64,000 nucleotides of DNA from Tritrichomonas musculus. Taxonomy: Eukaryota > Parabasalia > Tritrichomonadida > Tritrichomonadidae. The notes under the pieces are model-generated. The model saw nothing but the letters and a program-made list of their open reading frames with translations. It had not been told where the DNA came from and did not search any database. Positions 45,326-53,734 of this stretch are shown here, in pieces. Location: contig JAPFFF010000019.1 in assembly GCA_039105265.1 (NCBI GenBank), positions 1,954,501-2,018,500 of the forward strand. The letters run 5' to 3'. Position 1 is the stretch's first letter. Every line of letters begins with the position of its first letter. The position numbers and the translations under genes were made by a program.

Positions 45326-45772
45326 TACAATTTGTTGTTGAACACCAACAAACAGTTGTGGTGTATTGATATTATATTTTTGTCTCATTTGTTCAATGAG
45401 TTCTTTTGTTTTCTTATCATTAACTTTCCTGATACTGTAATTATAATACTTGTATTCTTTAAATGATTGCTCTTTATTTGAACCTTCAACGAAGAACTCA
45501 ATAGATGTTGTTGATATTCTTCTTCTAACATTTGATGTTAATGTTATATATTCGAGCCCGAGTTCAACAATCTTATCATAATATAATCGTTTGAATTCAT
45601 TATCTTTGTTCTTCAATGATATGTATATCACTTTAGATTTATATGCAGCCTTTCCACAAGGTATTGGATATCTATCACACAGAATTGAGAAATCACATTG
45701 TTTGAACTTCTCTGATTCATCCAACATTTCAATAAGTGAATTGATGTAATCATAAACCTTTGGTGTTGACAT
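45314..45772 (-). CDS. Conserved 152-aa protein (element C)
   Basis: Homolog of 27354 in B with the same convergent layout to the ATPase. Conserved: VYDYINSLIEML, CDFSILCDRYP, KVIYISLKN, LTSNVRRRIS, YNYSIRK and LIEQMRQKYNI. The function is unknown. Confidence 0.7.
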   Translation of the reverse strand: MSTPKVYDYINSLIEMLDESEKFKQCDFSILCDRYPIPCGKAAYKSKVIYISLKNKDNEFKRLYYDKIVELGLEYITLTSNVRRRISTTSIEFFVEGSNKEQSFKEYKYYNYSIRKVNDKKTKELIEQMRQKYNINTPQLFVGVQQQIVLDE

Positions 45773-45854
45773 ATCTTTAGAGTGAAATTAAAAAACAAAA
45801 AACAAAAATAAAAACGTCATTGAAGACACTTCAGATATCTTTTTAATAAATGAG

Positions 45855-46049
45855 TTATTCAAGTTCAGCAATTAATTCAATAGGACCGTTGAATTTCTTT
45901 AGTTGTTCAATAAAGTGATTTATCTCTTTTAGTACTCCGTCAACAACATCATCATTATCGTAGAGGTATTTTAATGCTGGTCTCCATCCTTTTAGCTTTT
46001 TGTTGATTCTATTAATGAGGATGCTTAATTGTTCCGCTTGGTTTGACAT
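45855..46049 (-). CDS. TIR-linked 64-aa helical protein (element C)
   Basis: It starts MSNQAEQLSILINRINKKLKGW and is helical with an acidic middle. Near-identical ORFs sit at the left ends of D (47509) and E (57490), pointing inward in each case. It thus seems to be encoded within or just inside the TIR of this family, so a whole element would carry two copies. No family recognised. Confidence 0.65.
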   Translation of the reverse strand: MSNQAEQLSILINRINKKLKGWRPALKYLYDNDDVVDGVLKEINHFIEQLKKFNGPIELIAELE

Positions 46050-46286
46050 TATAAACTGCCGATAAAAAAATAAAAAATTTTTGAAAGTTCTGTTTTTCGT
46101 TGATGTTATTTTTGGGAGTTCATCAATTTATTCAAAATTTGTCTATGCCATTTTGTGAAAGTTTCGAGGGCTAATTTTGAAAAAGTGGCGATTTTTTGAG
46201 TCATGTAGCTGAGGTTTGGGGTCTGTAATCCCTATGACAAGGGGGTCATTTTTTATCCCCTGCCCAGACGGTCTATAATCACTACT
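46050..46286. repeat. Right terminal inverted repeat of C
   Basis: From inside outward: tttttgaaagttctgttttt, caaaatttgtctatgcc, a segment with aaaagtggcgattttttgag, ggggtcattttttatcccc and the end ATAATCACTACT. The same sequence inverted opens D and E. It is followed by tatgca, the candidate right target copy. Confidence 0.82.
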
Positions 46287-46484
46287 TATGCAGTATTGGT
46301 CAAAAATAGGGAACTCTATGTGACCCCCGAATATGGGTCCAAATGTGGGGTCAAATGCAGGTTCAAAATATGGGGCTGTGGGTGTATGCTATTTTTGATA
46401 TTTAGAAGGGGGCCAAAAATGGGTCACTTTGGGCGTTTTAAGTGGGAATTTATCTGACCCCGATTCGGAACACCCATCACTACT
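46287..46484. mobile_element. TIR tip of a B-like element (H)
   Basis: About 198 bp match the outer right TIR of B (ggggaactctatgtg ... tatgctatttttgatattt ... gtgggaatttatctg) and end CCCATCACTACT. C is inserted inside it. No gene is present. Confidence 0.75.
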
Positions 46485-46641
46485 GGCCTTGTTCTACAAC
46501 AGATTATGGAGGCTAATTAAAATTTAAACCCTGTGGATAAGTTTTTCGTTAATTTTCAAAATGAGGTTTTGAGCTTGGCTCCTGGTATTGGGAGACCTAG
46601 AAAAATTATTCGACCACCAATACGCACATACATATACTACT
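46485..46641. mobile_element. TIR tip of a K-family element (F)
   Basis: It matches the start of K (58629-58785) inverted, including ccaccaatacgcacatacat, and ends CATATACTACT. H is inserted inside it at ggcctt. No gene is present beyond TIR sequence. Confidence 0.75.
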
Positions 46642-47083
46642 AACACAGTTGAACATGATATGCAAGTGGTGTACTCAAAGTTTTAGGCAAAATCTGAGTC
46701 ATCATCCAATACCAAATCCTGATGCTTGCCGATGAATACATCAGGTTCTACAATATTATATTTTTCACGTAATTTGGCAATGAGATCCTTGGTATTTATA
46801 TTGGTGTTCTCAAGTGAGTAGTTGTAATACGAATATTCATTGTATTCATGCTTTTCAGTATTCCCATTTACGAAGAACTCATGCATGTTAACATTCAATT
46901 TGCGTCTACTATTGGATGTCAATTTGACAAATTCGAGGTTCATCTCCTTGAGCTTATTAGGGTAGAATCTAATGGTTTCAGTATCATTCTGGAGCGATAC
47001 ATATAGGACCCTCGCTAAGTACGATGAGTTATTCAAATTGAATGGGAACTTGTCACATAATATCGCGAAATTGCATTTTGCAG
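46642..47083. mobile_element. Fragment of a B-like element (G)
   Basis: It holds the last codons of an ATPase gene and most of a 159-aa-type gene, close to B's 27310-27750. F is inserted at its left edge (aacaca), and its right edge meets another terminus-like sequence at 47084. It is an older, partial relic. Confidence 0.75.
46683..47081 (-). pseudogene. 159-aa-type conserved protein gene of G, partial
   Basis: It is close to the C-terminal part of the B protein at 27354 (VLYVSLQNDTETIRFYPNKLKEM; REKYNI; HQDLVLD). It is cut by neighbouring insertions, hence broken. The function is unknown, as for its homologs. Confidence 0.65.
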
Positions 47084-47190
47084 AGTAGATAGAAAAAGAA
47101 TTGGCTGAAAGTTTTTTAATAGTTTTTTGTCTATAGATTAATTAATTGATAACTAACAGAAATTTAGTTTTTTGTCAATTTTGGCTCGCC
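47084..47190. other. Possible tip of another element (J)
   Basis: 107 bp begin AGTAGATAG, similar to the AGTAGT termini of the other elements, and have no match elsewhere in the window. They lie between the G relic and D's left end. It may be a TIR tip of a further family or host DNA. Confidence 0.35.
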
Positions 47191-47508
47191 AGTAGTATAT
47201 GGGTGGGCTTTTGTGCAGGGGATTAAAAAATGACCCCTCGTCATAGGGTTTACAGACCCCAAACATCGGCGCCATGACTCAAAAAATCGCCACTTTTTCA
47301 AAATTAGCCTCCCATTTCATTCAAAAATCGGGTAGACACTTTTGAATCTTCATCTTTGAATTTACATCTTTGAACTTGTTTAGTAGTATATATCAGTCGG
47401 TTTCCGTCGGGCTAAAGCCCACCGTCAACACGACTAATGAACAAAAATAACAACAACGAAAAATAGAACTTTCAAAAATTTTTTATTTTTTTATCAGCAA
47501 TTTATAAA
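47191..47508. repeat. Left terminal inverted repeat of D
   Basis: It matches C's right TIR inverted at tgacccc...cataggg, cactttttcaaaattagcc and aactttcaaaaattttttat, but carries a different middle (47,330-47,440) with gggc-taaa-gccc and an internal agtagtatatat word at about 47,389. Confidence 0.78.
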
Positions 47509-47715
47509 ATGTCAAACCAAGCCGAAACATTAAGCACTCTCATTAATAGAATCAACAAAAAGCTAAAAGGATGGAGACCTGCATTAAAATACCTTTATGA
47601 TAATGATGATGTTGTTGACGGAGTACTAAAAGAGATAAATCACTTTATTGAACAACTAAAGAAATTCAACGGACCTGAACAATTAATAACCACGCTTGAA
47701 GAACTCATTTATTAG
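47509..47715 (+). CDS. TIR-linked 68-aa helical protein (element D)
   Basis: MSNQAETLSTLINRINKK start; near-identical to 45855 and 57490. It overlaps the convergent coiled-coil gene by 11 bp. The function is unknown. Confidence 0.65.
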   Translation: MSNQAETLSTLINRINKKLKGWRPALKYLYDNDDVVDGVLKEINHFIEQLKKFNGPEQLITTLEELIY

Positions 47716-47932
47716 ACAATTCATTTAATTCATTCTCAAGTTGATGAACTTTATTTTTGAGGCTGTTGATGTCTTCGATAAGAGATTCACGAACGGCAAG
47801 ACCATCAGAGCCCAACATTCCTGATTTGATATTGTTGAGACATTGTTTGTAATCATAACACTTTTCTTTTAATCCTCGTTTGATTCGTTTTAGTTCTGGT
47901 ATTTCTTTCTTGTATTCTGTTAGTTCACTCAT
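47705..47932 (-). CDS. Small coiled-coil protein (element D)
   Basis: 75 residues, homolog of 22297 in B and 57722 in E: YKKEIPELKRIKRGLKEKCYD and LAVRESLIEDINSLKNKV. It is helical almost throughout and diverges from the 77-aa gene with 14 bp between starts. Confidence 0.7.
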   Translation of the reverse strand: MSELTEYKKEIPELKRIKRGLKEKCYDYKQCLNNIKSGMLGSDGLAVRESLIEDINSLKNKVHQLENELNELSNK

Positions 47933-47946
47933 TTAATAACAATTAA

Positions 47947-48180
47947 ATGTCTGCTATTAATCAAATGAGAACCATTCATGATGATAAACACAAAAACTAT
48001 TTTGATAGATTACAATTAACGATGCAAAAGAAGAGAACAAAAATAAACTCAGCACCGACAGTGAAATGTTATAATGAAAAAGGTAATGTATTTCATGAAC
48101 CTCCACCAAAAACGACTAAATCATTAAATCATCATGATTCACTTAATCATTCTGTGGTTGTCAGGAGCAACAACATTTAA
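47947..48180 (+). CDS. Small basic protein (element D)
   Basis: 77 residues; homologs are 22565 and 57964. HFDRLQLTM-type motif, APTVKCYNEKGN, HEPPPKTTKS and LNHHDSLNHSVVV. Its end overlaps the convergent 158-aa gene by 42 bp. Confidence 0.65.
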   Translation: MSAINQMRTIHDDKHKNYFDRLQLTMQKKRTKINSAPTVKCYNEKGNVFHEPPPKTTKSLNHHDSLNHSVVVRSNNI

Positions 48181-48615
48181 AATGTATTCATTAATGACTT
48201 TTGATTGTTGGTCAACAACATTTGAAAGCTTATTGATATGTTCTTCAAGTATTTTATTTTTGTTGTTCAATTGATTGATTTGCTCAGTGAGTTCGTTTAA
48301 TGATTCCTTCATTATTGATATATCAGCTTTGATGTTGTCGTTTTCGAGTGTTTTAGTGATTGTGTTCCCAACTTTCTTCAAATAAATGTCGCCACCACAT
48401 CGTTTACCGTCTTTGCAATTACGTTTAGTGATTCTGTATTCATTGCCGTCATTAGTGATGATTTTATAAATCTTGTTCAAATAGTTAGTCGTTTGTGATT
48501 TCATTTGCTCGATATTCTTTTGATAGAACAAATTGAACTCTTCAACTGATTTAAACACTTTTGATTCATTAATGGTTTCGTTTATTACTTTAAGTTCATT
48601 AATGTTATCATTCAT
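48139..48615 (-). CDS. Coiled-coil protein, capsid-block gene (element D)
   Basis: 158 residues, homolog of 22789 and 58156. FKSVEEFNLFYQKN, TTNYLNKIYKIIT and EYRITKRNCKDGK, then a C-terminal coiled coil (LNELTEQINQLNNKNKILEEHI). It may form a stalk or scaffold. Confidence 0.68.
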   Translation of the reverse strand: MNDNINELKVINETINESKVFKSVEEFNLFYQKNIEQMKSQTTNYLNKIYKIITNDGNEYRITKRNCKDGKRCGGDIYLKKVGNTITKTLENDNIKADISIMKESLNELTEQINQLNNKNKILEEHINKLSNVVDQQSKVINEYILNVVAPDNHRMIK

Positions 48616-48651
48616 TTGTATTCATATTAAATCATTATTTTTCATTGTTTT

Positions 48652-48906
48652 TCATTTAACTTCATTCAGTATTGATTTACCAAATTTACCTACTTTGTCG
48701 ACAGCATTTAAACCTGTATCAATTGCGTCAACTACTTGACCAACACCAGGAATGAATTGTGTGATTGGTTTGACTCTGTCCATGATTTGCTTTCCAACAT
48801 CAACAACTTTTGGAATTGCTTTAACTGCTTTCTGAGCGAATGATTTGACTTTGCCGCCAATTGATTTAAATGCGTTCTTGATTTTGTTGAATATACCGAC
48901 ACCCAT
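48652..48906 (-). CDS. Small amphipathic protein, pVI-like (element D)
   Basis: 84 residues starting MGVGIFNKIKNAFKSIGGKV, with ITQFIPGVGQVVDAI in the middle. It diverges from the MCP gene by 49 bp. Homolog of 23301; a membrane-active minor capsid role is inferred from composition and place. Confidence 0.7.
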   Translation of the reverse strand: MGVGIFNKIKNAFKSIGGKVKSFAQKAVKAIPKVVDVGKQIMDRVKPITQFIPGVGQVVDAIDTGLNAVDKVGKFGKSILNEVK

Positions 48907-48955
48907 AATTTAATTAATGATAAAAGTGATTTATTTCCTTTTTATTCAATCATAA

Positions 48956-50899
48956 ATGTTATACAGAAACGAGAGAGCCCATAATCTTCGCACTGAAACA
49001 GGAAACGTTCTTCATGCATTTGAAGAGATGAGAAACATGATTAATGTCAATGACGGTACACGTTCATTTTCATTTAGAACAGTTGACTGTCATGACCAAC
49101 CCGCACCGTTTACAGCTGGACAATATTCGCAAATCAGTTTAACACACCCCGACCACTTCATCAGTGATATTGATAAAGGTTTCTTAACATTTCACGTTAA
49201 ATTAGATTTATCATTGAATACAGATATGAGTAAATTAAATGAAATCAATGACCCCAACAACTTGTACAAACTGTTTGTCGGTTTCAAATCATCAAACCAG
49301 TTGTTTGACAGGTTAGAGATTCTTCATAATAATGTCAATGTCGGATACCAACAGAATGAATGCATTCGTGAGGGCTTCTTATATTCTTCAGTTAAACCAG
49401 AAGCCGAGAAGAAACGCCGTAGATTCGTTCATTCATTGTGGGAAAACATTAGCAACTATTCACAGACACATGCAGGAGCTTATGTTAACTTGAATTCATT
49501 TAAGAACACTGGAAGAAGTGAAGTCGAATTTGATTTGAATGTTTCTTTTGATGATTTGCTCGCATTACAAGCATTTGATTTATTCCCTAATGGAATCATT
49601 GGTGATTTATCAATTCGTTTTCAAGTTAGTCCCGCTGGTCTTGTTTGGGCAGTATTAGACCCTTACACAGTTGCTGAAGCAAAAGTATTTCTTGAAGATA
49701 ATGATTCAATATCGATGGATGAATTAGATAGATTAAAGGAAATCAAAGCCCGTGGACATCTTCGTCATCAATTCACACAAATTGGTAATCAAGCTGTGAT
49801 TCCAGGACCTGGAGACAATCCAGACCCACCATCACCTGAACCAACACCAACGAAATATCAATTGAAGTATGAAGTTAGAGAACAATACGTATCTGCATCT
49901 GGAGGTGATTTCGATGAACTGATTGAAAATTGTTCATTAATATTTAGCTTTACTGATGATGAATTTACTGAACTTGGAATTGAAAAGACTGATGATAATA
50001 AAGCAATTTGTCAAGCCCATTATACCAAAGAACATGGTAAATTACCTCAACCATCACATGCAGGTCATGTTTACGTTAACTTTGTATCTAAAACTGAAGC
50101 CAACAAGTTGATGAGCGCTCATTATTCAAAACAAACAGCGACATTAACTGTTAATCGAATGACAATCACAGCTTGTAAATCTAATATGCAAGGCTTTGGT
50201 GTTTGTGAAGCTACAAGACAAGGAATTGAGGACATTTTAAGACAAGGTTTAATCATTCCTTCACAAAAAGTTGATTATCATGCTTTCCCAATCGCTCCAG
50301 CAGCAAACGGAATCAAGTCAACATTGAATATCCCATTAATCAATGCTACCAATTTATCAATCATGTTTCCAAAGCATCATAATGATTTAACAGTCTTTGA
50401 AAACCCAGTTTATCAAAACTGTTTCTTGAATATTGGTGGAAAGAACTTCCCAGACGAAAACGTTTCAACCATTGGTGCACGATTCTTTGAAAATCAATTA
50501 ACGGCTGGTGATTTAGATGCAATCACTCTTTCATGCACAAAGGAATTTGAAGACTCAATGACAATGCCAAAGAATGACCCGAATGGTAAGAGATACAACA
50601 ACACAATTAGTGATGCAACATCATTTGTTTTCAATATTCAAACTGAACGAGCAAGCGCAGGATATACATTCGACGGCTTAGATTCAGGTTTCGGAAACGT
50701 GCAAATACAAGTCAATGGGCAACCAATATATACAGGAGATGATGACACATATTTCAATGTTGTTGAACCAGATGGAACCATTCATCATCCATGCCCGACC
50801 CAGTTGTTCATCACTCGCGACACCTATTTCCATTTATCTCTTGACGGATTGGTTTACGTTGATGATGAAACGCCAAAAGGAAGCCAAGCAAATGAATAA
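48956..50899 (+). CDS. Major capsid protein, double jelly-roll (element D)
   Basis: 647 residues, MLYRNERAHNLRTETGNVLHA-type start. It carries all MCP blocks seen in B (RSFSFRTVDCHDQPAPF, GFLTFHVKLD, NQLFDRLEILHNN, FPNGIIGDLSIRFQVSP, VFENPVYQNCFLN). The loop at about residues 281-391 is almost identical to B's at the DNA level, although the rest of the gene is clearly more diverged. Confidence 0.9.
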   Translation: MLYRNERAHNLRTETGNVLHAFEEMRNMINVNDGTRSFSFRTVDCHDQPAPFTAGQYSQISLTHPDHFISDIDKGFLTFHVKLDLSLNTDMSKLNEINDPNNLYKLFVGFKSSNQLFDRLEILHNNVNVGYQQNECIREGFLYSSVKPEAEKKRRRFVHSLWENISNYSQTHAGAYVNLNSFKNTGRSEVEFDLNVSFDDLLALQAFDLFPNGIIGDLSIRFQVSPAGLVWAVLDPYTVAEAKVFLEDNDSISMDELDRLKEIKARGHLRHQFTQIGNQAVIPGPGDNPDPPSPEPTPTKYQLKYEVREQYVSASGGDFDELIENCSLIFSFTDDEFTELGIEKTDDNKAICQAHYTKEHGKLPQPSHAGHVYVNFVSKTEANKLMSAHYSKQTATLTVNRMTITACKSNMQGFGVCEATRQGIEDILRQGLIIPSQKVDYHAFPIAPAANGIKSTLNIPLINATNLSIMFPKHHNDLTVFENPVYQNCFLNIGGKNFPDENVSTIGARFFENQLTAGDLDAITLSCTKEFEDSMTMPKNDPNGKRYNNTISDATSFVFNIQTERASAGYTFDGLDSGFGNVQIQVNGQPIYTGDDDTYFNVVEPDGTIHHPCPTQLFITRDTYFHLSLDGLVYVDDETPKGSQANE

Positions 50900-50948
50900 A
50901 AATAATGATTTAATTTGATGATTAAGTTTTTAAATTGATTTTTTTTTT

Positions 50949-50956
50949 TATTTTTG
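50949..50956 (+). promoter_or_regulatory. TATTTTTG promoter-like motif before the HNH gene
   Basis: The motif ends 8 nt before the ATG at 50965, following a T-rich run. Confidence 0.45.
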
Positions 50957-50964
50957 TTTCATAA

Positions 50965-51576
50965 ATGACTGAACAAGCAGCTGAGTTTGTACAATTAAAA
51001 GGCTTTGATGATTATGAAATATTGTCTGTCTATCCATTTACAATCAGACGTAAAGACAATCATTATGAAGTTGTTGAAACATTACATAGAGGTTATTTAG
51101 ATATCAAATTGAATGGCAAATCATATAGAAAGCATAGAATAATTGCTCTTCAATTCATTCCAAATGATGACCCAGAGCACAAAACACAAGTCGATCATAT
51201 ATCACACGATAGGACTGATAATCATTTATCAAATCTTCGTTGGTGCAGTCCATCAACAAATCAATTTAATAAATCATCAAATGTAGGTATTCAATATGAG
51301 TTCATAGATGATTTACCTGAAGATGTTATATTGATTGATTATTATGAAACGAAGAACGGAAGAAGAGAGTTTGATGAAAACAGATATTATTATTATTTCA
51401 ATGAGAACACTAATGAGGATGTTGTTTATTCAAAAATAACTGATAATTTATATCGAATCATGCATTTGAACCAAAACAAAGCAGGAAATTATTATGTCAA
51501 TGTACGTGATGTTGATAATAAAAATGTATCTTTATATATTAATCGATTCAAGTTTCAACGTAATTTGATTGATTAA
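50965..51576 (+). CDS. HNH endonuclease, homing-type (element D)
   Basis: 203 residues. The N-terminal NUMOD4-like part (YEILSVYPFTIRR, GYLDIKLNGKSYRKHRIIA; about 17-61) is followed by an HNH_3-like core (QVDHISHDRTDNHLSNLRW at about 76-93, then CSPSTNQFNKSS). Such enzymes cleave DNA and often spread by homing. C has no gene here: its MCP and integrase are 59 bp apart. The gene is therefore a cargo insertion in D. The C-terminal ~100 residues are unassigned and may recognise DNA. Confidence 0.82.
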   Translation: MTEQAAEFVQLKGFDDYEILSVYPFTIRRKDNHYEVVETLHRGYLDIKLNGKSYRKHRIIALQFIPNDDPEHKTQVDHISHDRTDNHLSNLRWCSPSTNQFNKSSNVGIQYEFIDDLPEDVILIDYYETKNGRREFDENRYYYYFNENTNEDVVYSKITDNLYRIMHLNQNKAGNYYVNVRDVDNKNVSLYINRFKFQRNLID

Positions 51577-51598
51577 ATTGATTTTCATTAAATAATCA

Positions 51599-51629
51599 TT
51601 TTGCTTTGCAAAAGGGAACAGAGTTCCTT
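51599..51629. repeat. Double-hairpin mini-insertion before the D integrase
   Basis: ttttgc-ttt-gcaaaa is directly followed by gggaac-aga-gttcct. It is absent from the otherwise matching C intergenic sequence at about 30070-30120. Confidence 0.65.
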
Positions 51630-51660
51630 CATTAATGAATGCTTTATTTTTGCGATTCAA

Positions 51661-52776
51661 ATGAATGAATACATCGAAGATGCAGCGAGTACACGCAGCT
51701 ACAAGGAATCAATCAATTATCCTTTTAAATCTAAATACAAGTACATCAAAGACACAAGCATTAAAACGGAGCCCTATATTAAGGATTACCAATTGAAAAC
51801 AGTAAAGAAACTATCAAAACCAGACTTCTCATTTGAACCGTACGCATACGAGATGGATATAATGTTTGCATTAAACAAAGCTTATCTTGTTCTTATCAAT
51901 GTAAACACCAAATACTTAATTGTTGAACCAATTGATTACAAATCTGAGTTGTATGTAATCAAAGTAATTGATAAACTAGTCAATAAAAGGAATATCAGAA
52001 TCGAAACAATTAAATGTGATGGTGAAAAGGCTTTTATATCAAATGCATTCAAAAGTTATTGCAACGGTAAAGAGCGATATCAATCAGACAAACACACAAT
52101 TAAATTCAAAGCACCAAACAAAATAAAGTTAATCATTGATGATTCACCTTTCACGAATGCACATAAATGTGTTGACGCAGTAATCAGAACATTACGAAAT
52201 GCTTTCGGTCAATCACAACAACGAATGACAAACAATGTATTGATGCAACAAATGGTTGAATGGTACAATAACACGCCTCACTCATCTCTTCGTTTATTGA
52301 ATCCTTTATACACATCATTTGATGAAGAAACTGATGAATACCTTGACAAACGACAATCAAAATACATTTATCTTACACCTCAACAGATGCAAGACGACCG
52401 CGACTTTGAATGGCAGTACATAAGAGCGAAATCAATGCAATTGAAAGAGATTCAACAAAAACAACGATTTAAAGGTCTTCTGTCATACAAGCCCAAAAAT
52501 ATAATACTCATTCACACCGATTACGGAAAAACAGAAAAGAAACATGAAAAGCGAAGAAGAGTGTTCAATGAACTCGCTGAATTCATTTGCTATGAGTCTG
52601 GAAACGTTAAATGTAAACTATTAAATCCTTTACGTCAAACTACCAAAACACAGAAGAATAAAACAATAATAACTGTCCCAATCATGTACACAAAATATGT
52701 TTGTTCATCAATAGATGCTTTGAATGATGATTATAAAGTATTCTTTTTGGCTTATAAAACGCAAAATGAAAGCTAA
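51661..52776 (+). CDS. Retroviral-type integrase (element D)
   Basis: 371 residues, nearly identical to C's enzyme (YEMDIMF, IKCDGEKAF, HKCVDAVIRTLRNAFG, YNNTPHSSLR). I chose the ATG at 51661, as the upstream frame lacks homology. Residues ~4-16 (YIEDAASTRSYKE) are an extra in-frame segment containing the hairpin-like gcagcgagt-acacgcagc. It overlaps the next gene by 11 bp. Confidence 0.9.
   Translation: MNEYIEDAASTRSYKESINYPFKSKYKYIKDTSIKTEPYIKDYQLKTVKKLSKPDFSFEPYAYEMDIMFALNKAYLVLINVNTKYLIVEPIDYKSELYVIKVIDKLVNKRNIRIETIKCDGEKAFISNAFKSYCNGKERYQSDKHTIKFKAPNKIKLIIDDSPFTNAHKCVDAVIRTLRNAFGQSQQRMTNNVLMQQMVEWYNNTPHSSLRLLNPLYTSFDEETDEYLDKRQSKYIYLTPQQMQDDRDFEWQYIRAKSMQLKEIQQKQRFKGLLSYKPKNIILIHTDYGKTEKKHEKRRRVFNELAEFICYESGNVKCKLLNPLRQTTKTQKNKTIITVPIMYTKYVCSSIDALNDDYKVFFLAYKTQNES
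51682..51699. repeat. In-frame hairpin mini-repeat in the D integrase
   Basis: gcagcgagtacacgcagc is the inverse, with few changes, of the first arm of the mini-repeat at 57508-57541. It adds codons absent from C's integrase. Confidence 0.6.
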
Positions 52777-53143
52777 ACAAAACACAATAGCGAAGCTTTC
52801 GAGGGAACCGAGAACAAAAAGATACTATCACACACAATCAAAAGATTTTATTCTTCCTGATGATTTCGTTTATAGTCGCAACAAGAAGTACATTGTTGTT
52901 CAGTATTGTGGGGCTGTTGTCAATCAACATATTGTCGGTGATTTGATGGTTCATTCAGATATAGTTGAATTCATGCCTTTCTGCGACCATTTCATTATGC
53001 TTGCTAACAGAAGACAAACGAAATATCGAAAATATGAATGTCTGAACAACACAAAAAAAGAGTATCATTTATGGTTTACAGACATGAAAGGAAACGTTAT
53101 TGAACCTGAATCATTTATATTCAGTTGCTTATTAATTTATTGA
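52766..53143 (+). CDS. Small beta-rich protein, candidate minor capsid component (element D)
   Basis: 125 residues from MKAKQNTIAKLSREP; almost identical to C from TKRYYHTQSKDF onward. The N-terminus has about nine extra codons with a near-palindrome, agcgaagctttcgagg (52789-52804). Same motifs as 20535 and 31199. Confidence 0.68.
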   Translation: MKAKQNTIAKLSREPRTKRYYHTQSKDFILPDDFVYSRNKKYIVVQYCGAVVNQHIVGDLMVHSDIVEFMPFCDHFIMLANRRQTKYRKYECLNNTKKEYHLWFTDMKGNVIEPESFIFSCLLIY

Positions 53144-53150
53144 ATTCAAA

Positions 53151-53681
53151 ATGAATAACAATCATTCACCTCCAGTGTTTGAAGCTTTTTTTGGTCCTTC
53201 ATCATATAAACCACCTGAATACTATCCAAACACACCAAAATTCGTTAACATCACTGAAGGACCACCACCAACATGTGATTATTATATTCCTCGCAAATTC
53301 AGAAACATAAGAAGCCCGCCACCAACATTTAAACAACACCCTGCACTCGAAAGACGAGTTCGAATAAGAGAGAAGTTATTTGAGCAATTACAAGATGACC
53401 CAATATATGAAGTGTATGCCAAAGAAAAACAAAGACAAGTTGAATCAATAAAAGCTAAACAACAAACCAACAGAATCAAATCATCATTCATTCAACAACC
53501 AAACCCTCCTTCGCCGTCGATGGTTTGGAATGATTCGAGATATTGGAATCAATTGAGAAACACCGATGAATCACTTGATAAAACTGAAATCACTCCGTTC
53601 GATGCTGATTTGAGTCCAACACGTAGACTCATCACATCCAAACATCGAAGACCAAAACGCAAAATGAGCGAACAAAAATAA
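53151..53681 (+). CDS. Proline-rich basic protein (element D)
   Basis: 176 residues. N-terminal half MNNNHSPPVFEAFF ... PPPTCDYYIPRKFRNIRSPPP is shared with C; the C-terminal half is basic (RRLITSKHRRPKRKM). It is the positional counterpart of B's 527-aa protein but much shorter. It may bind DNA through the basic end; this is inference. Confidence 0.6.
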   Translation: MNNNHSPPVFEAFFGPSSYKPPEYYPNTPKFVNITEGPPPTCDYYIPRKFRNIRSPPPTFKQHPALERRVRIREKLFEQLQDDPIYEVYAKEKQRQVESIKAKQQTNRIKSSFIQQPNPPSPSMVWNDSRYWNQLRNTDESLDKTEITPFDADLSPTRRLITSKHRRPKRKMSEQK

Positions 53682-53734
53682 AAGTAATCAACATGATTCA
53701 ATGAATATCATTTCATTTATTTTTATTCTCTGAT

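Larger units (their letters stand above)
28499..46286 (+). mobile_element. Polinton/Maverick element C
   Basis: This is a second, AT-rich family. In the window it runs from within its MCP gene, where A is inserted, to its right TIR end at 46286. It carries MCP part, integrase, small beta-rich protein, proline-rich gene, large DLNGD protein, fibre, KilA-N, PolB, helical protein, several small genes, ATPase and a TIR-linked 64-aa ORF. It is broken (about two breaks, including the A insertion); most genes are open. Integrase to proline-rich DNA is nearly identical to D, so it is fairly young. Confidence 0.88.
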
